Below, piece after piece: positions 33,051-45,105 of a stretch of DNA of 64,000 bases. Made by a program: the position numbers and the translations under genes. The DNA is from Dacryopinax spathularia (Eukaryota; Basidiomycota; Dacrymycetes; Dacrymycetales; Dacrymycetaceae): assembly GCA_037974965.1 (NCBI GenBank), contig JBBPFI010000001.1, positions 1,798,001 through 1,862,000 on the forward strand, in the 5' to 3' direction. How positions within the stretch are numbered: the first letter of the stretch is position 1; each line of letters starts with the position of its first letter. Under the pieces are notes generated by a model, which was not told where the DNA came from, searched no databases, and saw only the letters and a program-made list of their open reading frames with translations.

Positions 33051-33720
33051 CCCCCCCCTCGAAACCAAACAAATATTTTCATTCAACCACTCAAACAAGT
33101 GTCACGAGTTGACATCTGCTACGAGGATAAAATGGCAATGGTCATACATGCTGGAAACGCCGTATCATGCAGTACCCAAGCTCCAGAACATTCCAGCCCC
33201 CGAGCTAGGGCCCTGCCGGCGCACAGCACGGCCTTTCCCTCCAGTAACTAAGTTATCCCCTTGTGGTTGCTTCTTTCGGACGCTGCACAAACTTCCCTTC
33301 TCGCCAGAAAGGCTTGGCATCCTCCCCCCTCTCACTTTAGTCACGTGACCTCTCTGCACGAACGATGACAGCACCCGAAACCCCTCCTTCGCTCGATCTG
33401 TGGAGCCCTCCCCTTACTACGCCGTTGGAGCACAACTCATGAGCGAAGCGGCGGCAGTCGTCTCATAACCTGCCTGGCCTTGAAGGGCTAATAACGGCTC
33501 TGGGAGGGAACCACGTGAGATGAGGTCACTCCTTTGGATGTCGAGGTCATCGACCGTTTCGCTCCTCCTGGAGCTCTGAGCAGCGGGGGGCGAGGAGCAA
33601 TATAAGGCGTCTCCCCCTTCTCTCTCGACGAACGCCTTGCCCAAATCCCCATCAACTGATATTACGATCAACTCAGCCTAACTCTCAAGAACCTAAACTA
33701 AACAACTAAAAACCGCAAGG
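33051..33720. promoter_or_regulatory. Upstream region of the hydrophilin-like gene
   Basis: It begins with a run of C, then turns GC-richer toward the gene. It includes AGCCCTCCCCTTA and AAGGGCTAAT elements, and pyrimidine-rich DNA near the presumed start. C4T-type (CCCCT) stress-element cores are present near 33,256, 33,327 and 33,411 (CCCCT or AGGGG), which would fit a stress-induced gene; this is suggestive only. Confidence 0.35.
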
Positions 33721-35128
33721 ATGTCCGTCCCGCCGCTCCAGGAATCGGTACATGGGTACCACGACCAATTCCACCACCAGCATCATCAGCACGGCACTAC
33801 CGACTCCGCCACCACCACCACTACCGCCACCACGGGCACCGGAGCTCAGGGCACAGGCACAGCAAACTTCGAGAACGCCATCTCCTCCTCCACCGGCGGC
33901 CCAGGCGGCGAATACTCCACCCGTCAGACCCGCTCCAACTCCTCTGGGGTAGACAGCACGAACACCTATAATCCTGCTACGCATACGGGTTCGGGTGGGC
34001 TCACGGCGGACGACTTGCCTGGAAGGGATACGACCGGAGCACCATTGGAGAACAAGCTGGGGCAGCATGGACGTACGACCGCCGGCGGCCTGGCGAGCGC
34101 GGCTAATACGGGGGAGTATGATACTGCTTCTTCTCAGACCGCTTCGATCGGCTCGGGCGCGTTTGAGCGTACGGGGGAGGGGGAGAGTCGGAAGCACGGA
34201 AAGGGAGAACACGAGCACGGTCTTGTGCGCGAGGCTCAAACTTCCGGCGTTGGCGTAGGCCTGCCAGGGAAGGGCGAGGGAGAATACGGAGCCTCCGAGC
34301 CTGCTCCGTACGGCCAGCGTCTCGCCTCCTCCGTCGAGGACCGCCCGCGTGAGGGGCTTGCGGGCGCTCCGGCCGGTGTAGAGGGCGGTGCCCGAGCGGA
34401 GGCTAGGGGGGTGAGCGAGAACTCTGCACGGAGGGACGACTCTGCCGTTGCTGCTTCCGAGGGCTCGCGCCGCCCTGGGGAGGAAACGACCGGCACCACT
34501 GGCCCCGGTGGGTCCGCAAGGGCCGGAGCGGGAGGGAGCAAGTTCGCGGAGAGCAACGAGAGCTCGCATGCTGGTCCCAAGCTGTCGGACGCGGTGGAGG
34601 GCACGGCGAGGGAGAAAGAGCTCAGGCAGACGGAGAATACGGGTGCGAAGGGCGCTGCGGGGGAGGGGGATTATGTGCCCCAGGAGGGGAAGGAGGGCGT
34701 GTATACTGCTCCGCATGGGTATTCGAGCACGGGGGCGCAGAAGCCGTCGGGGCTTAATGAGCTGCCTATTGCGAGTGACGTGAAGCAGGTGCCTGAAGGT
34801 CAGTCCATGTTTCTTTCCCTTTCCCTTTCCCTTCCCCTTTCCTTTGCCCCTCCCCTTCCCGCTCTCCACCACTTCTCTCCCACAGCTCTCCTCTTCGTCT
34901 ACGGTCTTTTGTGAGCGTAATGCTGACTATATGCGTCCAGGCGGCGTGGCCCTCCACGGCAAGACCGGTCTCCCAGAAGGGAAACCCAACGTGATCGACC
35001 GTCTTGTCGGCAAAGCCCAGCAAGAAATCGGCAGGCAGACCGAGAACTGGGAGATGTATGGCAAGGGCGTGCTGCGCGAGGCGGGGGGCGCGAAGGCTGC
35101 GAAGGGGGAGGCTAGGGCGGATTTGTGA
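33721..35128 (+). CDS. Low-complexity hydrophilic protein with a conserved KPNVIDRLVGKAQQEIG C-terminus
   Basis: Two exons, 33,721-34,798 and 34,941-35,128, give about 421 residues. The first 360 residues are dominated by Gly, Ala, Thr, Ser and Glu with few hydrophobics, as in hydrophilin or dehydrin-like stress proteins. The second exon carries the recognisable part, GVALHGKTGLPEGKPNVIDR and LVGKAQQEIGRQ, followed by an acidic and Ala-rich end. Small fungal proteins with this ending resemble CsbD/stress-response proteins. The 142-nt intron is polypyrimidine-rich (CCCTTTCC repeats). The opposite strand has a long frame that is a codon-bias shadow. The role in desiccation or stress is inference. 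Confidence 0.7.
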
Positions 35129-35401
35129 GCTTGGTTTGTTGAGCATGAGGACATGGAGAGGATGGGGAAGAGGAAATCGTGTATTTTAGCTGTGTAGCTT
35201 TGTAGTGACTGAATGAACGCATCAAATCCCGATATAATACGGAACGGGCAGCTCTCATTTAGGGCACGACGTGGTGCGCACAGCGTCAGTGAGGCGGCAA
35301 AGACTTCACAGCTGTAGCGAAAGCTTCGGTCCGCTAATTGCCTCAACGATGCACACGGCCACGCAGAAAGAGAATCACCAGAGAGGCGCGTGTGCATTCC
35401 T

Positions 35402-36535
35402 CTACCAAACATACACCGGACTGGGCGTCCTCACGGGCACGTTCTCCCTATACAGCCCCGCGCTCCTGACCTTTCCCAACTTCTTCCTAAACTCCTCCTC
35501 CTTCTTCTCCTTCCTCGTCTTCCCCTCCTTGAGCACAACACACATCCTCGCACTCGGATGATGCATAATCCCCGTCCTCCCCCTCCCCATAATCAAGTAC
35601 CGCTTGAGCTTGGGCCCCTTGTTCACATACGCCTCGGTCACGAGGAGTCGCTCGCGCTGCAGACCGCGGTCGACGGCTTGGTTACGCGCGGCGACGAGCA
35701 TGGATTTGATCCGCGTGGAGGCGCGCTTGGGGGAGAACTGCATTTGCAGGATCGCGCTGTCGATCGGCTCGCCGCCGATCTGGTTCGCGAGCTTGTTGAG
35801 CTTGCGGTGGGAGATCTTGAACATGGCTGTTTTGCCCGTGTGCTACAAACACAATCAGCCTCTCTCCAACACAGACCTCCACAAGGAGCAGGAGCAGGGG
35901 CAGGACAAGGAGAACGCAAAGGAGAACGCAAAGGAAAAGGAAAAGGAAAAGGAAAAGGAAAAGGAAAAGGAAAAGGAAAAGGAAAAGGAAAGGAAAAGCC
36001 AGCGCACTTCCGTAACAGCCTTCTTCGGCTTCTTAACCACAACAGCCTTCTTCCCCGTCCCAAACTCCTGGACGACCTCCAGCTCCTGCACTTCCTCCCT
36101 GCCCTCCCCTCCCTCCACATCCACCTCCTCCTTAAGCACCTTCTGGGCCTCAACGTCGAATATGCTTCCTTCGCCCTCCCGCGCTGCCCGTTCCCGGGCG
36201 CGTCGACGCTCGGCTTCTTCTTTTAGACGGTTGGCTTCGTTGCGGACTGCGAGCCGGTTTCGGAGCCAGGTGAGGCCTTGGTTGGCCCATGATGCTCTGC
36301 GAGGATCATAAGACTACTTTCGACAGGGGATGAAGAGAAGAGATAGGAAAGGGGACGTACGACCGAGACTGCAGCGGTTGGACAGGCCGTCGAGGAAGGA
36401 ACGGTCTTGCCGCATAGGAAGTAGAGGCCAAACAAGGCCGTGATACTACAGATCCACATTCATCGGCACCTTCCCTCTTCTTCCTTTCAAGATAAGGTGC
36501 TCACCTGCGGCCAATAATGAAACTGGCGGACGCAT
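35402..36535 (-). CDS. MRPL22: Mitochondrial large-subunit ribosomal protein uL22m
   Basis: Four exons, 36,535-36,505, 36,445-36,364, 36,296-36,008 and 35,842-35,402, give about 280 residues. The first 35 residues (VSRPCLASTSYAARPFLP) are Arg/Ser/Ala-rich, as in a mitochondrial presequence. A charged middle region (LKEEAERRRARERAAREGE) follows. The last exon carries the L22 fold: HTGKTAMFKISHRKLNKLAN, PIDSAILQMQFSPKRAS and the conserved loop HHPSARMCVVLKEGKTR. It binds 23S-like rRNA near the exit tunnel of the mitoribosome. The third intron contains a long GGAAAA repeat on the plus strand. The gene is divergent from YOS1; 276 nt lie between the two starts. Confidence 0.9.
35930..35998. repeat. 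(GGAAAA)n microsatellite in the uL22m intron
   Basis: About ten near-perfect copies of AAAAGG (plus strand) fill most of the 165-nt third intron. Read in the sense of the gene it is TTTTCC, so it also forms an extended polypyrimidine tract upstream of the acceptor. Confidence 0.9.
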
Positions 36536-36811
36536 GACGGTGATGCGCCGCGATTGAGTGCAGAGCAGGAGGAGAGGGAGCGACGGAAATGGAAATGTGA
36601 GGATTGAAGACACAGCCACTGGGATTCAGGGCGCTTCTGACTGCGAGAGAGGGGAGCGCGACCACGTCGACTCGACACGACAGAGCGCATCGACGAGCAT
36701 ATACACTACTCCAGCTGCCAAGGTCTCTTTTGCATATCCTACACCGCGTTCTAGACGAAAAGGCCATAGGAAATTAAGAGGTGTCTTGGCTCAGTGTGGA
36801 GAAGGACGAGG

Positions 36812-37274
36812 ATGGCCTTCTCGTTGGGGACGATACTCTATGTCACCCTCCTCCTCGTAAACGCAATCGCAGTCCTAAACGAAGAACGATTCCTGGCTCG
36901 CAGTGCGTCCCTGGTCCCTTCTCCTTCCTGCTTCGTCCTGCCTCGTTTCCCCCCCTCCCCCCCTTCTTCCATCCTCCTCGCTCATCGCATGAACTGGGAC
37001 TGATTTGCTGCCGCAGTCGGCCTCTCCACCCAATCCCCCGCGACCTATAATCCCTCATTCGACCAAGCGTACGGCGGCGCACCGCAAGGTCCCAGCGTAC
37101 GAGATCAGCTCGTCAACCTGATCGGAGCTGTCAGGACGTTATTACGATGTGAGTCCTCTTTTCCTGTTTGTTCCGGAGGTTATGCGGCGAGGGCTGATGA
37201 TGTGGTGCGATTGGGTAGTACCGCTTATTGCGGCTAATGTGGTGGTGATCGTTTATGAGTTGTTGCTTGGGTAG
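36812..37274 (+). CDS. YOS1: Yos1 / IER3IP1 ER-Golgi transport protein
   Basis: Three exons, 36,812-36,902, 37,017-37,148 and 37,219-37,274, give 92 residues. The start MAFSLGTILYVTLLLVNAIA is a membrane segment, followed by LNEERFLARIGLSTQ, VRDQLVNLIGAVRTLLRLPL and a second membrane segment ending VVIVYELLLG. This matches the Yos1 family in length and both ends. Yos1 works with Yip1 and Yif1 in COPII vesicle formation. The first intron (114 nt) has a typical gtgcgt donor. No anomaly seen. Confidence 0.95.
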
Positions 37275-37579
37275 AGGGTCTGCTTGAGGAAGAAGGGAGG
37301 GGAGGGGAGGGGAGAAGGGACGGAGTGAGGATATGCAGGCGGGCAAGCCGTTTGCCCAGAGAAGAGGGGAGGCCGGGTGACTAGAGGCGGGCGATTTGCA
37401 TACACTATCCTTTGCCGTGCACAACCGTGCGGCACACATTGTATTCTACGATACCCCATCCAATCCGGATCTCAAAACTCCGCTTCGCATCATATTACGT
37501 CCCCCCGCATCCTATCCTATCTTATCTACGCACATCGCCCACTCCCGCGCTCATCCACTCTGAAGCGAATCGGAGCAGT

Positions 37580-39299
37580 CTATTTCTTGATAGTCATATC
37601 TACCCTCTTGAGCGTCCACATCACCGAGAAGATTATGAGGCTTGCGAGGGTGACGGCGAGCGGTTTTTGGAGGTGGGCGGCGGTGGGGACTTTGTATGTG
37701 ATCTGCGCGGTTCGTTAGCCCATCTTCCTCAGCGTGGACGAGTACAGGAGGAGAAGAGAGGGGAAGGAGGGAAGTGAAGGCGGACGCACGTAAATCAGCC
37801 CATCATGTTTCTCAGTCAAGTTCTCCGCATGGAACGTATACGCCGGTCTCCCAACAGTGTCCAAATATGTAATATGCGTCTTCCTCTCCATCAACGGCAC
37901 CTCAAACGGCGGATGAACCGTAATATCCGTCGCTCCCTCGGGCAGAATAATAGTCACGTTGGCCGTATCGACCGGCGTTGCTGGCAAAGGGGTGATGAAC
38001 GGCACAGCTAGGATCCACCGGTTGTTTGTAGCGTCCCAGCGGGCTGAGTCGCCCAGCGGCGCATCCCAGCCTACCGTAAAGCTGTAGTTCCATCCTCCCA
38101 ACAGCGGGTAGCGGGGCTTCAAGTCCAGCTGGGCGTTCTGCGGCCCTAACCGCGCCGCGCGCCCACCCGCGGGCTTGGGAGCAGGACGGAAAACGGAAGT
38201 GGAGACGTTCCCGACGAGGTCGTAGTAGTATGCGCTGTGTGCGCCGCTCGGGAGCTGGAGGGTCACGGCGGGGATTATGAGTGGTGAGAGACGCCGTGCG
38301 TGCTGGGCCATTTGGTACTCCAGGCGGGAGAACTGGCCTTTCAGTCTTTGTGCAGCCGGTCAGCCTATGGTCAGGTAAGAGAAAATGGGGTGACGTACTC
38401 TGGCGCATCGTTTCTCAAGACATACTCGTCCTGCACGTTTAAGTTCGCGCCCCAGTGGCTCACTTCCGCAGTCCGCTTCAGCGAGACAACGGTCAGCGAG
38501 GGGATGTTCATCTCGAAGTCTACTGAGACACGATATGCGGAACGGTCAAAGTCTTTTCGTGCGGTTGGGGGCTGGGACTTGAACGGGCCGAAAGTGACGG
38601 TTGCGCCTGACTTTGTTGCAGGCTCGTCTTTTGCGAGAGATTCGAGTGCCCGGGGGATGTGGTAGCCTCGGATGTTGGGTGTTGGAGCCCTACAGTCATT
38701 GTTCAATCAGAGTCACATACCGGTGGCAGGGGACGTACTTGATTCGTAGCCTTTGGGAGGTGGTCTCGTACGGTGAGACGATGAGACCGTCGGCCTCGTA
38801 CACTCGGAAATGGCTGTCTTGCTGAGTTGCGAACGCAGGTTTGGGATAGCTAGCATGGGACTGGATGGTGTCGATCAGAAGAGTCACCGACTCTCCCTTC
38901 GGTAACGGTTTCGACAGCTTGATAGAGTAGACGAATGCCAGGCTACAACCCCGTAAGTCAGAGCGAGCCCGGCGAGTACGAGAGCAGGCGGACGCACCTC
39001 TCCGCATGCTGCCCTAACCGCTTCACCTCCAACCCTCCAGTCACACCCTTCACCTTCGCCTCCACCCAGCTCGTAACCCTCTCCTCCTCCTCACTCAGCG
39101 TCAAGTAGAACACGTCATTATCCTCATCCGACGTCGACTGGATCGAGTACGACGCCTTGACGTACGCCTGCGAGCTCAGCTCGACCGTGCGCACCACATC
39201 GGTGTTTATGAACGAAGGGGCGATTGGCTGGGATGTCGGCCAGTACTCGAGTGCTGATGCCGCTGCTGCGAGCAGCAGCAGGTGCAGTTGTATGCGCAT
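37580..39299 (-). CDS. OST1: Oligosaccharyltransferase subunit Ost1 (ribophorin I)
   Basis: Five exons, 39,299-38,998, 38,942-38,739, 38,689-38,399, 38,345-37,790 and 37,702-37,580, give about 491 residues. A signal peptide (MRIQLHLLLLAAAASALEY) is followed by the lumenal ribophorin I region: FINTDVVRTVELSSQAYVK, LPKGESVTLLIDTIQSH, KFGPF-type segment TVTFGPFKSQPP, VSHWGANLNVQDEYVLRND, and LLGGWNYSFTVGWDAPLG. The last exon has one membrane segment (LAVTLASLIIFSVMWTL) and ends with a KKxx-like TIKK, as in ER residents. It belongs to the complex that N-glycosylates nascent proteins in the ER. The acceptor of intron 3 (acaaag) is weak but is the only one that keeps the frame. Confidence 0.94.
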
Positions 39300-39555
39300 G
39301 GTGGGTGCTGTCGAGGACGTGCTCGATGTCAGGGTCGGGCGAGGACGTGGAAGAGCGCGTCTCTCGACTTCGCCGTCTGCTTCCGAAAGAAGCAACCTAC
39401 ATAGGTCTAAACATAGTTCGTTTGCTCTGTACTACCATACCCATGCATTGACCTCTTTGCGGAGCTCTAGAAGGCATCTATACCCTGGTTTGGTTCGCGA
39501 GCCTACATATCGAGGTCGCCCGCGAGTGGCTATCGTCGCCGGACGCACGGAGGGA

Positions 39556-40502
39556 ATGGCCAGCACTTCAAGCTCTTCCCCGCAATCATCCCTAGACGAT
39601 ACCGAAGCATACATCCTCCTCCTTCTAGCAGACGGCAACCTCCCAACAGGCGCATTCGTAGCCTCTGCCGGCCTGGAGAGCTTCTTCAAACACGGCTTTG
39701 GCGGAGGAGCAGGGTCAGGAGGCGCAGGCGGAGCAGCAGTGAAGCAGGGGATGGAGGGGACGATGGACTTTCTGAGGAGCAGCTTGGCGAGCTATGCGAG
39801 GAGTGCCAGTGCTTTTGTAAGGGATGCTCATGCGGTTGTTGGATCTTACATGAGAGGTGATGGGGATCGTGGGATGGAGGAGACTTTGAGCAGGTTGGGG
39901 GAGATCGACGCGCTGTATGAGGCGATGACGCTGAACCATGTTGCCCGGCGTGCCTCGACCACGCAGGGAATTGCCCTCCTCACACTATATTCGAAGGGGT
40001 TCACCGCGCCTCCTGGAGTGTCAACCGATGCGGGTGGGACGAACACTGTCGACATGGAAGACTTCGTCGTGGAGATGAAGCTGCGTATTCGGCGAGGGAA
40101 GCTGCACGGTCACCTCCCAGTCTGCTGGGCAGTCTTAACAGCAGCTCTGGGCTTATCATGTGGTACGGTCCTTCATAATCATCTCCATCCTGCATCAGCT
40201 GACACGAAGGTCCAGAACGCAGCATCTGGCTACACCTCTTCCTCTACGCCCGCTCCATCCTCTCCGCCTCCGTCCGTCTGAACAGCCTCGGCCCGTACGC
40301 AGCCCAACAGCTCCTACTCCACTCCGTGCGTCCGTTGGTGAATGAAGAGATGCATCGCTGCTTGAAGCTGCATACTGGAGTAGACGATGAGTTGGACGAT
40401 CTGGAGGACGATAATGATCAGCGGCCGGCAAATACTTGGCCGCTGGGGGAGATCTTGGCGGCTAGACACGATCTTCAGCATTCAAGGATATTCAACAGCT
40501 AG
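39556..40502 (+). CDS. Urease accessory protein UreF
   Basis: Two exons, 39,556-40,162 and 40,216-40,502, give about 297 residues. UreF motifs are clear: ILLLLADGNLPTGAFVASAG followed by LESFFKHG, FVRDAHAVVGS, EIDALYEAMTLNHVARRAST and TQGIALLTLYSKGF. The second exon has ERSIWLHLFLYARSILSA and NSLGPYAAQQLLLHSV. UreF works with UreD and UreG to deliver nickel to urease in the cytosol. Compared with bacterial UreF (about 225 residues) it has inserts: a Gly-rich loop near residue 50 and an acidic segment near the end. The start ATG gives a short Ser-rich leader. It is divergent from OST1; 256 nt lie between the starts. Confidence 0.93.
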
Positions 40503-40984
40503 CTCTTTGGCCTATTTACGCCTTTCTCCGTCCACTTGAGAATGGTCGCCACATCCCGCAAGCAACCCTAGGCGCACCATTACGTCCGGTATTTTCGACG
40601 CCTGCACGTGGCCAAGCGCGCATAATGCGTAGTAACGCGTGCCGAATCTGGGCGTAAAACCTCGGCATATGGCGACCATCTCAGGAGCTTTCCCCTTTTC
40701 GATACTGCTCTTCATCGCTGGAGGGGTCTCGCGGACCTAGTCATCCCGCTTTACAGGCGGTGGGCTGACATACAGGCAGTGTGCAATATCACACATTGTG
40801 CTCTCAGAGGGGGCTAATAAGACAGAGCATTGTGTACTACTTTATCCGAGGACATTGTACTATCAGGCCCAAACAGAAGATATTGCTTGTATATTTCGAA
40901 TCTTCCCGTTGTGCAATTCGACGGTGGTGCAAAATAATACAAAAGAAATCATGCGGGTGAAAGCGGGACCGGAAAAATACGTTC

Positions 40985-41056
40985 AGGGGCGAACGAGATT
41001 CGAACTCGTGACCATTGGATCTGCAATCCACAGCACAACCACCGTGCTCCCGCCCC
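40985..41056 (-). tRNA. tRNA-Cys (GCA)
   Basis: Read on the minus strand, 72 nt fold as a cloverleaf: acceptor GGGGCGG pairs with TCGCCCC (one G-U), D arm GCAC...GTGC, anticodon loop TTGCAGA with anticodon GCA, and a T arm ACGAG-TTCGAAT-CTCGT. The anticodon stem has one mismatch at its outer pair. The discriminator base is T (U73), typical of tRNA-Cys. No intron. A tRNAscan-SE run should confirm it. Confidence 0.9.
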
Positions 41057-41213
41057 TTACCACTGCACCAAAGCAGAGAGACGGGAAACTGCCTTGCTTT
41101 GATACCTATGAGTTTAAGTCCGCACAAAGGTGGAAAGCCATGTGAAGCGAAGATCCCTCACTCCCAAGATACAGAGCCATAACTATACGTAATACACTGA
41201 ACCTATTATATGC

Positions 41214-44200
41214 TTACTTCCTAAGGCCGCCCAATGTCCCACGTCGCTTGATTGCCGTAGCTGAAGTCGGGCTGGCGGGTCTTTGACTCCCAGAGAACGC
41301 AGACATCAGGGCTCCAGACGAATTCCTTGCTCGCGGATTTAGGGGTGACAGCACACCTGCCGGCCGTCCAGCGGTAGTCTCGGTATTCAATGCTGGCGGA
41401 TCCCTTGAGGCTGCGGGGACTCGTCGACCTTGTCCCCTACCAGTTGCGTTCAACGTCCCATTCTGGTTCAGTCCGAGCCCCGCCAGCGGGCTCACGTCAC
41501 CGCCTGCGGCTTGTCGTCGATATTTCTCGTGCTTCATTTGCACATTCCGGAAGTGGGAGAGCAGTTCCTGCCACTTCACCTCGTCTCGGGACAGTTTCGA
41601 GCGGGCTGCAGCGACATTGCTGTTGGCCACGATCAGTAAAAATAGGGATAATATGGCACTGCACTCACGTTTTTGGTGGGATGTGCAAGAACCCCAGCGC
41701 GCTAACCGCATTCAGGCGATTCCGGAGGGAGATGAAAGCGGTGCTTTGAGGTAGGAGCATGAGGAGTCCGTATAGGCATTTGAACAAATAGGGGTATCGG
41801 TCCGGTTCTAGCAGCTGTAACCGAAGGGCTGAAATCAATCAGCATCAAGATCATTTGTATTCTACGGTATGCTCACATGTAAAAACAGGCGATTCGATAA
41901 GCTGGACGAGTTTGTCGATCTGGACGAGGAAATGTACGGTGATCTCCAAGTCGGCACTGCCGTAGATGAGCATATTTGCAGATACAGGGACGTATTGAAG
42001 GAAGCTTACAAAATCTGCAGAAGATTTGATGCATGCTCGTATGCCTGCGCAAGCAGACAAAGCGAGAAGACTGCGACTGCGTTGTGACACCATGATCGGT
42101 AAAGTATGGAGAAGAGCATCTGACCGTCCTGCAGCAGGGTATCAGACAGAAAACAGCATAGCTCGAGGAACTCATTACCTTCGATTCCAGGTTCTTCAAT
42201 CGCCGGCGGAATTCTTGCAATTCCGGTGACGTGATGAGGATGATATTGAGCTTCTGCACCATGGTGCTAGCAAAGTCCAGGTCCTCATCTCGTTCCAAGA
42301 TCTCAGCAAAGGTCCGGTATATCCGTTCGCTGTTGAGGCTTAGGCATAACTGCCGGATGATGAGACTTCCTCGGGTTTCTAGCAATCGTCGATCTGTGCT
42401 GAAGAGCTCCAGTAGATTAACCATGAACGACTTGAAGTAGGCTTCATCTGTGCTGGATGAAATCTGGGCTAATAGACGCAAGTCATGTTTGATCACTTCC
42501 TCCGATGGGTCAGACAAAGTCTTCAGCAATGCAGGGAATGTTCCATCATCCATCGCTAAGATCTGTGAAACGTAAGTCACAGGAAGGAGCATTAAGCAGA
42601 TCGACCGACCTTTTGGGGTGCTTTGGAGTGTAACATCAGGAGCCACCTCAGAGCTGCAACTCGGGTTTCCTCGTGCTCGCTCATGAACTGCACCGTAAGG
42701 GAGTTCACCGTAAGCTGATAGTCGAAAGGATCGGGGGAATCAGCAGTTCTCGTTGACAATGGGGATTCCGTCGGAGCTGTAGTTGCACCGTCACCAGGCG
42801 ATTCCTTGCTAGGCGTGGTACCGTCGCCTGGAGCCAAGACCTCGGGTCCCGTTGAAGTGGACGGGACAGGCGACGGTGCTGGTTGCCGTTTGCCCGGAAC
42901 AGGGGTTGCTGCGGCATCGAGGGCAAATGTCTCCCGGTGTAGATCTCGACTGGCTCGAGCGCTTGCGGGGAAGGCAGCACCTTCAAAAGTAGGCGAGCCT
43001 GGGGCTGTTCGGGTGGTCGACGCAACCGACTGAGCGCGCGGGGGCTGGGTAGCTTGTTGGGGAGGTAGAGGAGCTTGCGGCGGTTGTGGTGTAGATGCTT
43101 CGGGCGTGACAGCGGGTGCAGGAAGTGCTTGTATGACCTGGAAAAGCTGCTGGTTGGTCGTTTGCGCGGCTGCTTGTATTGTTGGAACATGGTGGGCGAG
43201 GTTGGGTAGAACGGCTAGAATGAGGCGGGGAGTGAAAGGGACCATAACGTCTTTCGCGAATGACAGGAATTCAGTGAGCCACCGCAATGCCGTACTCTGC
43301 TGGATTTCATCATCTATGCTTCATGTCAGAGTTTTGCTAGCTGAGCCAAAAGATGGAAGAGCATACGATCAGAATCTAGTTGAGATATGAGGATCTCGAC
43401 TATTGCAGCATAGTCGACAGCTACGTTCTGACCCGGTATCCATGCTATTGGACGCTCGTCAGCGGGTCTCGACATAAACTACAAGTCGGACATACCTCCG
43501 CTGCCTCGCCCTTGGTCATACGCTAGCTCCTCTTCCTCCTCATATGCTCCAGAATCGCCGTTGGTCCGCGGTGGTGGCGTTCTGGGCTCTGGTGGTTGTC
43601 CTTCCTTTCCCTCTTCTTCTGCTTTTCTCGCCTTTGCCCTCTCGAGCTTCTTTATCCGTTCCTTCTCTCGTTGTGCCTGTAGTTGTGCTATACGGCGGAT
43701 CTCTTTCAGGAAGTCCGCCAGGATGTTCTCAGTTGCGATCTTTACGTCTTCCGTGGGGTCAGACAGGTATTTGCTGTGGTTGCGTTGAGCATATATGCGC
43801 ATCTCGGGAGTGAAAAACCCCACAGCAGTCCGTCCAGGAACTCAGGAAGATAAGAGACCAATTCCAAGTCAGGCACCGAGTCCAGCACAGTTATCCAGGA
43901 TACCAGATAGCTCCTGGTCAATGGGCTGAGGACATAGATCCGCTCTGATAACAACGGTATGAACCGTGCTAGAGAGAACGCATGCTTGTTGACAGTGTGA
44001 TAGTTTGCGGCCTCGTCGCTCTCCTTGGTCACGGCAGCAATCCCCAGCCCCGTGATGCCATCGGACTGCTTTTCTCGTCGAATCTTCTCAGTCTCCGGAA
44101 AATGGGGAACATAGGTCGGTCCAGATTCGGCGACGATATCCTTTAGCAGACGGTCTAGTAGCTCGGCCCCATTTCGCACTGATGTCTCCGAGTCGGCGGC

Positions 44201-44756
44201 AAGCTGTGCTCAGATCAGCTAGGTCAGGCTTAGCAAGCCGATATGGCGCACCTTGCTTAGGGCATCGAATATCTCGTTGAAGAAGATCAGGATCTCCCCC
44301 TTCGACACTTTCGCAATATTGTACATGCTCTCGCATGCAAAGTATCGTATCCGGCTCTCAGGATCCGTAAAGCACGCTAACACCGGCGGCACGATGGTCT
44401 CGAGATAGGGTGCGACCTCGACGCCGAGTGCGATAGCTGTAGCAGCAAGACCGATAAGACCGCCATTGCGCGAATGTAAAGGATTGCTGGAGGATGCAAA
44501 GAGATCGCAAAGCTGATTGACTATTTGGTGGATCTTAGCGGTGTCGTTATGTGCCTGGGCTTCTCGGACGGCCCTGCCTGAATGTCAGACGGGAATGGGG
44601 ACAAGTTGAGAGGTGAAACGGACTTCTCCAGCTCCAACGCAGCACCCTTCCTCTTCTCGTAGAACTTGTCATTCAGGCCTTTTACGACCGCCGGCTCTGC
44701 AGAGATGCATTAGTCCTGTAGTGACTGCCAATACGCCAGGGAGACGATGCACCCAT
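41214..44756 (-). CDS. VAC14: Vac14, scaffold of the PIKfyve/Fab1 lipid kinase complex
   Basis: A HEAT-repeat protein that holds Fab1 and Fig4 together on the vacuole to make PI(3,5)P2. Exons are spread over 3.5 kb. N-terminal: [40 protein letters not shown], and [20 protein letters not shown] with [10 protein letters not shown]. Middle: [14 protein letters not shown] region, [19 protein letters not shown]. Then [20 protein letters not shown], followed by [20 protein letters not shown] and [19 protein letters not shown]. The C-terminal region includes [20 protein letters not shown] and a Ser/Pro/Ala-rich end, TLGGLRK. The first codon is uncertain: a short MGASSPW leader from 44,756, spliced to PAVVKG, fits the family length best. 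A Pro/Thr-rich insert sits at 42.75-43.1 kb. Confidence 0.9.
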
Positions 44757-45105
44757 TTCGAGCTAGGCCAACCAGCGCGACCTCCCTCTTCTGGTCCTCT
44801 TGGGCAAGAGATAGGTGAGATAGTGAGGAGAACCACTTGAACAGATCGTCGCACGAGGGCCACTCGTTGCTGGGCTGCGCCACGGCACGGTCTAGGGATG
44901 CTACGGCAGTCTGTATGCCTTTCGTAGTTGGGTGCTTCCGACAGCACGCGTCTAATCACAAGGACAGGGTGCGTGACGCGGTCGCTCGCGTCAAAGGCGT
45001 CGGAGATGATGATGGGGGAACATTGCAAACGAGTTTGAGAAAAGGATGGACAATATATTATCTACTCTACAACAGAATCCATCCATCTCTGCTGATTCTC
45101 TAAAA

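Noticed and set aside
33706-34872. Long minus-strand frame (388 residues) opposite the hydrophilin-like gene
   Set aside because: It is Arg/Leu/Ala-rich low complexity produced by codon bias of the plus-strand gene; no motif, and the plus-strand gene has a clean splice to a conserved exon.
35604-36311. Plus-strand frame with (KE)n repeats
   Set aside because: Antisense of the uL22m exons and of the GGAAAA microsatellite in its intron.
40740-40815. Palindromic-looking stretch around CACACATTGTG as a terminator or operator
   Set aside because: The arms do not pair well over more than four or five bases.
44757-45028. Longer N-terminus for VAC14 from an ATG at 45,028
   Set aside because: The frame has no resemblance to the family and does not match the frame of the conserved [11 protein letters not shown] segment.
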